Assembly: GCA_020636895.1 (NCBI GenBank)
Contig: JACJWZ010000002.1
Coordinates: 806,001-870,000, forward strand
DNA: 64,000 nucleotides
From: Thermoleophilales bacterium
GTDB lineage: Bacteria > Actinomycetota > Thermoleophilia > Solirubrobacterales > 70-9
Direction: 5' to 3'
This document shows, one piece after another, positions 7,023 through 15,421 of the stretch; position 1 is the first letter of the stretch, and each line of letters starts with the position of its first letter. The notes under the pieces were generated by a model. That model saw nothing but the letters and a program-made list of their open reading frames with translations, was not told where the DNA came from and ran no database searches. A program made the position numbers and the translations under genes.

Positions 7023-8875
7023 CGGCGCGATCCCTTGCGCTTCGCTCCTCCGCCGCTTCCGCCTCGTCCGCCGCTGCCGGAGCCGCGGCCGCGCGAAGGG
7101 GCGCCGCCCCTCGTTCCCCGGCCGCGCTCCTCCCGCTTCTCGCCGGACGACAGGTCCACGCGCCCGCGCGGCGCCTCGATCGAATCGACGCGGATCTCGA
7201 TCGGATCCCCGTAGCCGACCCGCTTGCCTGTCCGGACGCCGATCAGCGCTGACTCCACGTCGTTGATCTCGTAGCGGTCCCCGGGCATGCGGCGGGCCGG
7301 GAAGAAGCCCTCGTAGACGTCGGATCGCGAGCCCTCGAACGTGACGAAGACGCCGGGCGGGATGACCCCGGAGACCTCACCGGCGAAGACCTTCTCCTGC
7401 CCCTCCTCGTAGAGCTCGCGCTCGAGCAGGAAGGCGGCGCAGACGTCGTCGGCGGCGCGCTCCACCTTCATCGAGTCGCGCTCGCGGTCGGAGCAGTGCA
7501 GCGCCGCGCCGGCCACCTCGTCGGGGTTTGGGCGCTCCTCGCCGGCGTCGACAGCGGAGAGCAGCGCGCGATGGGCGATCAGATCGGGGTAGCGGCGGAT
7601 CGGCGAGGTGAAGTGAGCGTAGGCGAGGCTCGCCAGGCCCGCGTGGCCGAGGTTGCGCTCGCTGTAGCGGGCGGGCCGCATGGCGCGCAGGACCAGCGAG
7701 GAGAGGGCGCTCGCGCCGTGGCCTCGGCGCTCGGCTTCGGCGGCGACGAGCGCGCTCGCCTCGGCGGCGACCTTCCCCGCCTCGGTCGGCCCGGCGAGCT
7801 CGCCGATCTCGGGCGTCGGCACGTCGAGGGAGGCGAGCTGCTCGATCATGAAACGGATCCGCTGCGGGTCGGGCTGCTCGTGGACGCGGTAGAGCGTCGG
7901 CACGCCCTTGCGCTCCAGCAGCTGCGCGACCTGCTCGTTGGTGAGGATCATCAGCCGCTCGATCAGCCGGTGCGACTCGGTCTGGATCAAGCGGCGGGAG
8001 CGATCGAGCGTCCCGTCCTCGGCGAAGACGAACTCCGGCTCCGAGCTCGTCACCGTGAGGCCGGCGCCCGTGGCGGCCGCGGCATCGGCGAGCGAGGCGG
8101 CGGCGGCGCGGGCGGCTTCGATCGCGTCGGCGACGTGCTCGGGCGCGCGCTCGGCCCCGGCGAAGATCCGGTCGAGGTGGTCGTAGTCGAGGCGCACGTC
8201 GGAGCGGATCAGCGAGCGGTAGAAGCTCGCCGACGTCGCCCGGCCGCCGGGGCCGAGGACGATCTCCGTGGTGACGGCGAGACGCTCGACACCGGGACGG
8301 AGGCTGCAGGCATCGCCGCTCAGCGACTGCGGCAGCATCGGCACGACCAGACCCGGCGCGTAGGTGGAGTTGGCGCGGGCGAGCGCTTCGCGGTCGAGGC
8401 CGCTCTCGGGCTTGACATGAGCGGCGACGTCGGCGATGTGGATCCAGAGGCGGAAGCCGTCGCCCTCCCGTCGCGCCGAGACGGCGTCGTCGAAGTCGCG
8501 GGCGGCGGCGGGATCGACCGTGAAGGTCGGTTCGGCCGTTAGGTCGCGGCGATCTCCGGGGTCGCGCTGGAGGCGCTCGATGGCGCGGGTCGCCTCCTGC
8601 TCGTGGCGGTCGCGGAAGGTCGCTCGCAGGCCACGGTCGGCGACGAGCGCCTCGACGACGTCGCGGGGACGATCGGCGCGGCCGAGGTCGACGATCGGCT
8701 GGGCGCTGCGGGCGCCCATCCTGCAAAGGGCGATCCCGCCCTCCCCCACCTGCACCCGCCCGCGGGCGAGCGCGATCTGGGGGGCGCGGTCGAAGAGCGG
8801 CTCGCCGACCCAGAACTTGCCACGGCGGGAGACGGCCAACGCTCGCGGCCGGGAGTCGTCGAACGGCTCGGGCAC
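7019..8875 (-). CDS. rnr: RNase II/RNase R family exoribonuclease
   Basis: A 3'-5' exoribonuclease of the RNB family. The catalytic Asp cluster is at residues 121-130 (DPAAARDFDD), and the family signature YAHFTSPIRRYPDL lies near residue 425. An S1-like RNA-binding domain covers about 490-575, and the tail from 580 is Gly/Arg/Ser-rich and basic. At 618 aa it is shorter than Escherichia coli RNase R (about 800), with a reduced N-terminal cold-shock region. RNase R works with tmRNA and SmpB to degrade non-stop mRNA, which fits its 4-nt overlap with smpB. It follows the S41 protease gene by 3 nt. Confidence 0.92.
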   Translation of the reverse strand: MPEPFDDSRPRALAVSRRGKFWVGEPLFDRAPQIALARGRVQVGEGGIALCRMGARSAQPIVDLGRADRPRDVVEALVADRGLRATFRDRHEQEATRAIERLQRDPGDRRDLTAEPTFTVDPAAARDFDDAVSARREGDGFRLWIHIADVAAHVKPESGLDREALARANSTYAPGLVVPMLPQSLSGDACSLRPGVERLAVTTEIVLGPGGRATSASFYRSLIRSDVRLDYDHLDRIFAGAERAPEHVADAIEAARAAAASLADAAAATGAGLTVTSSEPEFVFAEDGTLDRSRRLIQTESHRLIERLMILTNEQVAQLLERKGVPTLYRVHEQPDPQRIRFMIEQLASLDVPTPEIGELAGPTEAGKVAAEASALVAAEAERRGHGASALSSLVLRAMRPARYSERNLGHAGLASLAYAHFTSPIRRYPDLIAHRALLSAVDAGEERPNPDEVAGAALHCSDRERDSMKVERAADDVCAAFLLERELYEEGQEKVFAGEVSGVIPPGVFVTFEGSRSDVYEGFFPARRMPGDRYEINDVESALIGVRTGKRVGYGDPIEIRVDSIEAPRGRVDLSSGEKREERGRGTRGGAPSRGRGSGSGGRGGSGGGAKRKGSRR

Positions 8876-8878
8876 GAC

Positions 8879-10090
8879 CTAGCCGCCGTCGCCGCCGTCG
8901 GAACCGATCCGCGAGCCGACGTTCTCGAGCCCGGCGTCGAGGACGGTGTCGTCGCCGTCGGCGAGGTCCTTGTCGGCGACCTTCTCGTCGGGGATGACGC
9001 CGACGCCGAGGATCGAGCTGCCGTCGGCGGTCAGGTACTCGCCGACGGTGATGTCGAGCGCGCCGCCGCCGTCGAGCTCGATCACCTCCTGGAAGACGCC
9101 CTTGCCGTAGGTGGTCGAGCCGATGATCGTGGCGAGGTCGTTCTCCTGCAGCGCGGCCGACGTGATCTCCGAGGCCGAGGCGGTGTTGCCGTCGACGAGC
9201 ACGGCGACGGGGCCGAGATCATCGATCGCGTCGCCGGTCGCCTGGAAGGTCTTCTTGTCGCGCTCGCGGCCCTCGATGGTCACCACCGGGCCCTCGTCCT
9301 GGAAGATCGAGGTGACCAGCACCGCCTCCTCGAGCAGGCCGCCGCCGTTGCCGCGCAGGTCGAAGATCAACCCCTCGGCACCTCGCTTCTGCAGGTCCTC
9401 GATCTTCTTGCGCAGCTCCGCGTGGGCGCCGCGGCTGAAGGTCGAGAGGTGGACGTAGCCGATCTTCGCGCCGTCCCCGCCATCATCACCGGGCGCTCTG
9501 AGCATCTTGCTCTGCACCGCGGGGACCGTCACCTCCGCCCGTTCGACGTCGATCGTGCGCTTCTTGTCCGTCTCGCCGTCGACCACGGTGATCTCGACCT
9601 CGGTCCCGGGCTCGCCCTTGATCCGGGCCGATGCCTCGTCGGCGGAGACCCCGCGCAGGGAGTCGCCCTCGACGGCGACGATCACGTCCCCGGGCGCGAT
9701 GTCGGCGTCCTGGGCCGGGCTGCCCGGGAAGACGTCGACGACCTCGAGGCCGCGCTTGCCCTCGGAGACGCTGAGGCCGATCCCGGAGAACCGGCCCGAG
9801 TTCGCCTCCTGGAACTCCTGGTATGCCTCGGCATTGAAGTAGTGGGAGAACTTGTCGTCGTTCTCCTTCGAGATCTTCCGGACCATGCCGTCGATCGAGG
9901 CGTCCTGGAGCTCCTCGTCGTCGGTCTCGCGGAAGTAGGAGTCCTGGATGATCCGCCGCGCTTCGTCGGTCCGGCTCTCCCCGTGATCGGGGAGCAGATC
10001 GTTGATCGGGTCGACGAACGCGACCAGCGCGGCCGCGACGGCGAGACCGGCCAGCAGGCCGATCAGAAAGGCCGGTAGGCGCTTGCTCAA
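8879..10090 (-). CDS. S41 family carboxy-terminal processing protease
   Basis: A membrane-anchored CtpA-type protease acting outside the membrane. One transmembrane segment lies at residues 7-25, then a helical segment, a PDZ domain at about 95-185 (GIGLSV ... PGDVIVAVEG), and the tail-specific protease domain at about 205-370. The catalytic Ser is in NTASASEI and the Lys in STTYGKGVFQE. Its start overlaps the ftsX stop by 4 nt (ATGA), so it belongs to the ftsEX operon and probably has a cell-wall or division role. Confidence 0.93.
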   Translation of the reverse strand: MSKRLPAFLIGLLAGLAVAAALVAFVDPINDLLPDHGESRTDEARRIIQDSYFRETDDEELQDASIDGMVRKISKENDDKFSHYFNAEAYQEFQEANSGRFSGIGLSVSEGKRGLEVVDVFPGSPAQDADIAPGDVIVAVEGDSLRGVSADEASARIKGEPGTEVEITVVDGETDKKRTIDVERAEVTVPAVQSKMLRAPGDDGGDGAKIGYVHLSTFSRGAHAELRKKIEDLQKRGAEGLIFDLRGNGGGLLEEAVLVTSIFQDEGPVVTIEGRERDKKTFQATGDAIDDLGPVAVLVDGNTASASEITSAALQENDLATIIGSTTYGKGVFQEVIELDGGGALDITVGEYLTADGSSILGVGVIPDEKVADKDLADGDDTVLDAGLENVGSRIGSDGGDGG

Positions 10091-10986
10091 ATGCGCAGGA
10101 ACCGGCGCAGCGTGACGCCGCTGCCAAGCGCCGAGAGCGCCATCGCGCCGATCACCAAGGAGGCGATCAGGGGTCCGAATGCGATCGTGTTGAAGTTGTC
10201 AATCAAGGTGAGGTCGTCCGACAGCGGGTCGACGATGATTGCCTTAGCGACGACCATTATGCCGACGGCGATTCCCGCGCCGAGCATGCCGACGACGATG
10301 CCCTCGATGACGAAGGGCCAGCGGATGAACCAGTTGGTCGCGCCGACGAGCTGCATCACCTCGACCTCGCGGCGACGCGCGTAGATCGAGAGGCGGATCG
10401 TGTTGCCGATCAGGAACAGGGAAGCGATGCCGAGCAGGACCGCGATCGCCAGCAGCATGATCTTCACCGCACCCGTGACCGAGCGGATGGCCTGCGTCTG
10501 CTCGCCGGTGACGATGTCGTCGATGGCGGAGCTGATCGGCTGCGGCTTGCCGGTCGAGTCGGGGGGCGAGAGGGCCGCCTGCACCGACTCGAGGTTGTCG
10601 GGGTCGTCGAGCTTGACGTTGAAGGCCGGCGGCAGCGGGTTCGAGTTGAGCTCGTTGAGCAGGCTCTTGTCCTCGAGTCGCTGCTCGAGGATCTTCAGCG
10701 CCTGAGCGGGCGAGACGTACTCGACGCTCTCGACGTGCTGGATCCCCTCGATCCGGTTCTGCAGGCTGTTGATCTCGCCCTTCGAAGCGTCGTTGAAGAG
10801 GAAGACCTTGAGCTCGAGCTGGTTGCGGACGTCGTTCGTCTTCGAGCCCGAGGCATCGAGCACGGGGACGAGCACGCCGACGAGCAGCACCGTGACGGCG
10901 ATGGTCACGACCGCTGCGATCGAGGGCGCCGCGTTGCGGCGAAGCGCTCGGTAGGCCTCGCCGAGGAAGAAGGCGAAACGGCTCAC
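10087..10986 (-). CDS. ftsX: Cell division protein FtsX (permease-like subunit)
   Basis: FtsX is the membrane partner of FtsE and transmits ATP hydrolysis to peptidoglycan hydrolases outside the cell. Four transmembrane helices are visible at about residues 22-44, 175-195, 225-245 and 272-292. They flank an extracytoplasmic domain (about 45-170) with KVFLFNDASKGEINSL and VEYVSPAQALKIL. The 299-residue length is typical. The start overlaps the ftsE stop by 4 nt. Confidence 0.95.
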   Translation of the reverse strand: MSRFAFFLGEAYRALRRNAAPSIAAVVTIAVTVLLVGVLVPVLDASGSKTNDVRNQLELKVFLFNDASKGEINSLQNRIEGIQHVESVEYVSPAQALKILEQRLEDKSLLNELNSNPLPPAFNVKLDDPDNLESVQAALSPPDSTGKPQPISSAIDDIVTGEQTQAIRSVTGAVKIMLLAIAVLLGIASLFLIGNTIRLSIYARRREVEVMQLVGATNWFIRWPFVIEGIVVGMLGAGIAVGIMVVAKAIIVDPLSDDLTLIDNFNTIAFGPLIASLVIGAMALSALGSGVTLRRFLRI

Positions 10987-11846
10987 AGGGCGGCTCCGAT
11001 GTCGTCGCCGTCGTGGTCGCCGAAGTCGACGCCGAGCTCGTTGCTGACGCGGACGCCGAACTCCTCGGTCGACTCGTCGGTCGTGTAGAGGCCGGCCGAC
11101 TGGTCGCGGATGACGCGGCCGTCGTAGAGCTGGACCACGCGGCGGCGCATCTTGTCGACCATCTCGCGGTCGTGGGTGACCACGACGACGGTCGTGCCGG
11201 TGCGGTTGATCCGGTAGAGCAGCTGCATGATCCCGATGGACGTCTCGGGATCGAGGTTGCCGGTGGGCTCGTCCGCCAGCAGGAGCGGCGGGTGGCTGAC
11301 GAACGCCCGCGCCACGGAGACGCGCTGCTGCTCGCCGCCGGAGAGCTCGTCGGGGTAGTTGTGGATCTTCGCCCCGAGGCCGACCATGCGGAGGATCTCC
11401 GGAACCTGACGCTTGATCTCGGCGCGCGGGGTGCCGGTGACCTGGAGCGCGTAGGCGACGTTGTCGTACACGGTCCGGTTCGGGAGCAGCTTGAAGTCCT
11501 GGAAGACGGTGCCGATCCGGCGCCGCAGCATCGGCACCTTGGAGCGCTCCATCTCGTTGATGTCCTTGCCGGCCACCATGACCGAGCCACTGGCGGGCTC
11601 GAGGTCGCGCAGGAGCAGCTTGATGAAGGTGGACTTGCCGCAGCCGGTCGGCCCGACGAGGAAGATGAACTCGCCGCGGTCGATCTTCATCGAGACGCGC
11701 TCGAGGCCGACGTGGCCACCGGGGTAGACGACGGTGACGTCGTTGAGCTCGACGATCGGGGGGCGCGACGGGCGGGTGTGGGCGTGCGACTCCTCCATCC
11801 GCGAGCGGCGGGTGCGGAGCCGGCTACCGGTGCGTGCTCTGGCCAT
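10983..11846 (-). CDS. ftsE: Cell division ATP-binding protein FtsE
   Basis: The ABC ATPase of the FtsEX complex. It shows Walker A GPTGCGKST, Q-loop VFQDFKLL, signature LSGGEQQRVSVARA, Walker B LLLADEPTG and the H-loop VVTHD. Homology begins at PIVELNDVTVVYPGG, so the ATG at 11846 gives an N-terminal extension of about 35 basic residues and a C-terminal acidic tail. An in-frame ATG at 11798 would shorten it to 271 aa. Neither start has a strong Shine-Dalgarno sequence; GAGGAAG lies about 15 nt before 11846. It is first in the chain ftsE-ftsX-S41-rnr-smpB. Confidence 0.93.
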   Translation of the reverse strand: MARARTGSRLRTRRSRMEESHAHTRPSRPPIVELNDVTVVYPGGHVGLERVSMKIDRGEFIFLVGPTGCGKSTFIKLLLRDLEPASGSVMVAGKDINEMERSKVPMLRRRIGTVFQDFKLLPNRTVYDNVAYALQVTGTPRAEIKRQVPEILRMVGLGAKIHNYPDELSGGEQQRVSVARAFVSHPPLLLADEPTGNLDPETSIGIMQLLYRINRTGTTVVVVTHDREMVDKMRRRVVQLYDGRVIRDQSAGLYTTDESTEEFGVRVSNELGVDFGDHDGDDIGAAL

Positions 11847-11973
11847 GGGGCGGAAGTGTGCTTCCTCTCTCCGTCCGGTGCCAGGGTTTCGGGTGCGCTG
11901 AACGCGGCCCTGCATCCTGGGCGATCGGTTGCATTTCGACCGCCGGCCTTGACGGCTCGGCGACCTCCTGTCA

Positions 11974-11987
11974 TTAGCAGATGCTAA
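11974..11987. promoter_or_regulatory. Palindrome TTAGCA-GA-TGCTAA between divergent genes
   Basis: A perfect 6-bp inverted repeat with a 2-bp centre, standing out by its AT content in the 203-bp divergent region of ftsE and the DUF389 gene. It is a candidate operator, and no regulator gene is adjacent. The rest of 11847-12049 shows no gene. Confidence 0.4.
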
Positions 11988-12037
11988 CCGATCACACACA
12001 TTTCCTTCGTAGGTTCCCTGGCCGCTCGCTCGGCGCG

Positions 12038-12043
12038 TAGGAT
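12038..12043 (+). promoter_or_regulatory. -10 box TAGGAT of a leaderless gene
   Basis: TAGGAT ends 6 nt before GTG 12050, with no Shine-Dalgarno sequence. Confidence 0.55.
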
Positions 12044-12049
12044 CGCCGC

Positions 12050-13072
12050 GTGGTCCACCTCCGGATCGTCGCACCGCGCTCCAACTGCTCCCACGTCCTC
12101 GAGTTGCTCGAGGACACGGAGACGGTCGTCAACGTCGCCTACTTCAAGGACGCGGTGATGAAGCCTCCGGGGGACATGATCTTCTGCGACGTCGCCACGC
12201 GCGACGTCTCCCTGCTCGTCGCCGACCTCCGAGAGCTCAACGTCGACCGCGAGGGCTCCATCTCGATCGAGGAGATCGACGCCGAGATCGGGATGGGGTC
12301 GACCGACCTGCACCGGCGGCGGCGCGACGACATCGGCGCCGCCGATCCCGTGGTCTGGGAGAACGTCGCCCGCCGCACTTCCGAGAGCGTCGAGCTCTCC
12401 CACAGCTTCCTCATCTTCATGGCCCTGGCGATGCAGATCGCCGCCGTGGGCATCTACTTCAACCAGCCGATCCTGATCGTCGGCGCCATGGTCGTCGGCC
12501 CCGACTTCGGCCCGATCGCGGGCGTCTGCGTGGCGCTCGTCCAGAGGGACATCAGGCTCGCGCGGCGATCGATGCGGGCGCTCCTCGTCGGCATCGCCGT
12601 CGGGGTGGTGCTCTGCTTCTTCACGACCCTGCTCCTGCAGTGGGCGGGCGCGCTTCCGAAGGACATCAACTTCGACCTGCACACGCTGACGCGGTTCATC
12701 TCCAACCCGGACTTCTTCTCCGTCTACGTGGCGGTCGCCGCCGGGGTCATCGGGGTGCTCTCGCTCACGACCGCGAAGTCGAGCGTCCTCGTCGGCGTCC
12801 TGATCTCGGTGACGACGATCCCCGCCGCCGCGAACATCGGCGTCGCCGCCGCCTACCACGACTGGTCGACCGCCTGGGGTGCGACGGCGCAGCTCCTCGT
12901 CAACCTGACCTCGATCTTCATCGCCGGCTTCACCACTCTGTACATACAGCGCCGCCGCTACGTCCGCCGCCGCCGCGCCCACCTTCGCGACCCCTCGCGC
13001 CGCGACGCCGGCCTGCCGATCGGCAAGAGCCGCCGCGAGGGCGACAAGGGGTACGAACCGTCGGTTCACTGA
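12050..13072 (+). CDS. DUF389 family membrane protein (340 aa)
   Basis: A member of the uncharacterised DUF389 family. A cytoplasmic alpha/beta domain covers residues 1-110 (MVHLRIVAPRSNCSHVLELL). About six transmembrane helices follow from residue 125, including QPILIVGAMVVGPDFGPIAG, a family hallmark, and VLVGVLISVTTIPAAANIG. It ends in a very basic tail (RRRRYVRRRRAH type). The biochemical function of the family is unknown. GTG 12050 is supported by TAGGAT 6 nt upstream. It converges with the transketolase genes. Confidence 0.85.
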   Translation: MVHLRIVAPRSNCSHVLELLEDTETVVNVAYFKDAVMKPPGDMIFCDVATRDVSLLVADLRELNVDREGSISIEEIDAEIGMGSTDLHRRRRDDIGAADPVVWENVARRTSESVELSHSFLIFMALAMQIAAVGIYFNQPILIVGAMVVGPDFGPIAGVCVALVQRDIRLARRSMRALLVGIAVGVVLCFFTTLLLQWAGALPKDINFDLHTLTRFISNPDFFSVYVAVAAGVIGVLSLTTAKSSVLVGVLISVTTIPAAANIGVAAAYHDWSTAWGATAQLLVNLTSIFIAGFTTLYIQRRRYVRRRRAHLRDPSRRDAGLPIGKSRREGDKGYEPSVH

Positions 13073-13111
13073 GGCCGGTCCGCGCCGGGCCTCGGCGGCG
13101 GAGCGACCCCT

Positions 13112-13141
13112 CCGCCCCCCACCCCCGAGAGCAGGGGGCGG
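13112..13141. terminator. Hairpin CCGCCCCC/GGGGGCGG
   Basis: An 8-bp GC stem lies about 40 nt after the DUF389 stop, in the convergent gap 13073-13333. There is no T-run, as is usual in high-GC actinobacteria. The gap holds two further palindromes and no gene. Confidence 0.5.
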
Positions 13142-13155
13142 TTCCGCGCGGAACC
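13140..13155. repeat. 16-bp perfect palindrome GGTTCCGCGCGGAACC
   Basis: A perfect palindrome in the convergent gap. A related shorter one, GTTCCGCGGAAC, lies near 13248-13259. They may be part of termination structures or protein-binding sites. Confidence 0.5.
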
Positions 13156-13198
13156 CGACGTCCACTTCGGGTGTGGTGCGAAACGCGCGGCCACTTTC

Positions 13199-13223
13199 CC
13201 ACCGAATCGGTGGAAAAGGCGCC
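13199..13223. terminator. Hairpin CCACCGA-A-TCGGTGG followed by AAAAGGCGCC
   Basis: A 7-bp stem with a 1-nt centre between convergent genes. The right side GGTGGAAAAGGCGCC (13209-13223) is identical to the right arm of the terminator-like hairpin at 55869-55905, so this is a shared repeat. Confidence 0.5.
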
Positions 13224-13333
13224 GCGCGTGATGGCGGGGCGAGGGGAGTTCCGCGGAACCTCCCCCTACCGGGGTAGTTCGTGACGGAAGCGCGGGCGAG
13301 GCTTCGGCCGATTCGCCGCGAGCGCGACGGCGC

Positions 13334-14335
13334 TTACACCCACTCCGGCCCGTGCAGGGGCGGGTGGCTGACGATCGGCTTCAGAACCAGCGCCTCTCGC
13401 GCGCGGTCGGCGATACCGCGGGCGGTGAGGCCGAAGTGCTCCATGCAGGCCTCGCCGGTGCCGGAGATGCCGAACTCATCGCCCATCCCGACGGCGAAGA
13501 CCGGGACCGGGTGCTGCTCGGCGGCTACCTCGCGGACGGCGTCGGCGAGACCACCGACGACGCGGTGCTCCTCGGCGGTGACGGCGAGGCCGGTCTTGGC
13601 GAGCGACTCGATGACGGTCTGGCTGGCGAGCGGCTTGATGATGGAGACGTTGAGGACCTCGGCCTCGACGCCGTCCTCCCGCTCGAGCGACTCGGCGGCC
13701 TCGAGCGCGCGCCAGACCATGTGGCCGGTGGCGATCAGGCTGATGTCCTTGCCCTCTCGCAGGACGTCGACGCCGTCGCCGAGGCTCTCGGGGACCTCCT
13801 CGTAGACCTGCGGCGTAGATGGCCGGCCGAAGCGCATGTACATCGGCTCGGGGTTCTTCCAGGAGTGCTGGACCGCGGCGTAGGCCTGGTTGTAGTCGGC
13901 GGGGACGATCACCTGCATCTTCGGCATCGCCCGCATCAGCGCGATGTCCTCGATCATCTGGTGGGAGGCGCCGTCCTCACCGAGCGAGACGCCGCCGTGG
14001 CTGGCGCCGATCCGCACCTTGAGCTCGTTGTGAGCGATCCCCAGCCGGACCTGGTCGTAGGCGCGGCCGGATGCGAAGATCGCGAAGGTCGAGCAGTAGG
14101 GGACCTTGCCGGTCGCGGCGAGGCCGCAGGCCATCGACATCATGTTGGCCTCGGCGGCACCGACGTTGAAGAAGCGGTCGGGGAACTCCTTGCCGAACTT
14201 CAGCGACTGGGTGGAGCCGGCGAGGTCGGCGTCGAGCGCCACGATCTCCTCGTGCTCGGTTCCCAACGCGAGGAGCGCGTCGCCGTAGGCGGCGCGGGTG
14301 GCCTTCGGCTCGCCCGGTGCGGTGGTCGAGGCCAT
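13334..14335 (-). CDS. Transketolase, C-terminal subunit (333 aa)
   Basis: The second half of a split transketolase: the pyrimidine-binding domain (residues 10-180, with VGAAEANMMSMACGLA carrying the catalytic Glu region, and the FAIFASGRAYDQ segment) plus the C-terminal domain (about 200-333). Transketolase moves two-carbon units between sugar phosphates in the pentose phosphate pathway using thiamine diphosphate. The start overlaps the stop of the N-terminal subunit gene, so the halves are made together. The split arrangement is common in actinobacteria and archaea. A dehydrogenase E1-beta role is less likely because the partner is transketolase-like. Confidence 0.9.
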   Translation of the reverse strand: MASTTAPGEPKATRAAYGDALLALGTEHEEIVALDADLAGSTQSLKFGKEFPDRFFNVGAAEANMMSMACGLAATGKVPYCSTFAIFASGRAYDQVRLGIAHNELKVRIGASHGGVSLGEDGASHQMIEDIALMRAMPKMQVIVPADYNQAYAAVQHSWKNPEPMYMRFGRPSTPQVYEEVPESLGDGVDVLREGKDISLIATGHMVWRALEAAESLEREDGVEAEVLNVSIIKPLASQTVIESLAKTGLAVTAEEHRVVGGLADAVREVAAEQHPVPVFAVGMGDEFGISGTGEACMEHFGLTARGIADRAREALVLKPIVSHPPLHGPEWV

Positions 14336-15258
14336 CAGCTCGGCGCCCCCTCGGTCAGCTCGGATGTCTGCCGCTCGAGCGTCTCCTCGAGCTCGGCGAG
14401 CGCGTCAGCCGCGAACTCGGGGCTGACGGCGGCCTTGCCGTGGAAGCCGAAGCGGCCCTCCATGGTCGAGACGCCCTTGCCCTTGGTCGTCTGCGCGACG
14501 ATCGCCGCCGGGCGGTCGAGGCTGCGGCTGCGCTCGAGCGCCTCGACGACGGCGCCCATGTCGTGGCCGTCGATCTCGACCGTGTCCCAGCCGAAGGCGG
14601 CGAACTTGGCGGCCATGTTCCCGATGTCCATGACCTCCTCGGTGGTGCCGTCGGTCTGCAGGTGGTTGTAGTCGACGATCGCGGTGATGTTGGAGGCCTT
14701 GAAGTGTGGAGCCGCGGTGGCCGCCTCCCAGGTCTGGCCCTCCTGGCAGTCGCCGTCGGAGAGGACGCAGAAGACGTGGGAGTCGTCGAGCCCGTCGAGG
14801 CGGAGTGCCAGGGCGATCCCCAGCGACATCGAGAGGCCCTGGCCGAGCGAGCCGGTGGAGACCTCGACCCCGGGCGTCTTGTTCATGTCCGGGTGACCTT
14901 GGAGCTGTGCGCCGATCTTGCGCAGGCCCATCAGGTCCTCGAGCGGGAAGTAGCCGTGGCGGGCGAGCGCCGCGTACTGGATCGGGGCCGCGTGTCCCTT
15001 GGAGAGGACGAAGCGGTCGCGCGCCGGCCATTCGGGGTTCTTCGGGTCGTGCTTGAGGACCCGGTGGTAGAGCGCGGTGAGGATGTCGGCGGAGGAGAGC
15101 GAGCTGTCGAGGTGGCCCGACTTGGCGACCGCGAGCATGCGCACGCAGTCGATCCGCAACACCGTCGCCCAGCGCTCCAGCTCCTCGATCGAGGCGGGCT
15201 CGCCCTCGATCGGGGCGGCCGGTGGCTTCGGGTCAGGGACGGGGCGGAGATGGTTCAC
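14335..15258 (-). CDS. Transketolase, N-terminal subunit (307 aa)
   Basis: The thiamine-diphosphate-binding half. It contains AKSGHLDSSLSSADILTALY, the GSLGQGLSMSLGIALAL segment and the ThDP/Mg motif CVLSDGDCQEG followed downstream by VDYNHLQTDG. GTG 15258 is preferred because TACAGT ends 7 nt upstream (leaderless); the alternative ATG 15300 adds 14 residues and has only a weak AAGGA. It overlaps the C-terminal subunit by 1 nt. Confidence 0.9.
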   Translation of the reverse strand: MNHLRPVPDPKPPAAPIEGEPASIEELERWATVLRIDCVRMLAVAKSGHLDSSLSSADILTALYHRVLKHDPKNPEWPARDRFVLSKGHAAPIQYAALARHGYFPLEDLMGLRKIGAQLQGHPDMNKTPGVEVSTGSLGQGLSMSLGIALALRLDGLDDSHVFCVLSDGDCQEGQTWEAATAAPHFKASNITAIVDYNHLQTDGTTEEVMDIGNMAAKFAAFGWDTVEIDGHDMGAVVEALERSRSLDRPAAIVAQTTKGKGVSTMEGRFGFHGKAAVSPEFAADALAELEETLERQTSELTEGAPS

Positions 15259-15265
15259 GGCGGGG

Positions 15266-15271
15266 ACTGTA
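15266..15271 (-). promoter_or_regulatory. -10 box TACAGT for transketolase genes
   Basis: TACAGT on the minus strand ends 7 nt before GTG 15258. Confidence 0.45.
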
Positions 15272-15408
15272 GAGCGATCCGGCAGGCGGGCGGCTTCCAT
15301 GGCGTCGATTGTCCTTGTGGCGGTGACGGAACCGGCGGCTGCGGGAGTCGCAAATTGCGCCTTTCGTGGTGGCGCGAGTGGCCTCGGGAGGGCGATCGCA
15401 CCTGCGGC

Positions 15409-15414
15409 TAGCCT
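15409..15414 (+). promoter_or_regulatory. -10 box TAGCCT of a leaderless gene
   Basis: TAGCCT ends 7 nt before GTG 15422, with no Shine-Dalgarno sequence. Confidence 0.5.
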
Positions 15415-15421
15415 CCCTTCG

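Noticed and set aside
11847..12074. Longer N-terminus of FtsE
   Set aside because: The extra residues are Arg/Ser-rich, cross the likely promoter and palindrome region, and have no homology to ABC ATPases.
15077..15421. Upstream part of the open frame before the lipoprotein
   Set aside because: It is antisense to the transketolase N-terminal gene, and the signal peptide with lipobox begins only at 15422.
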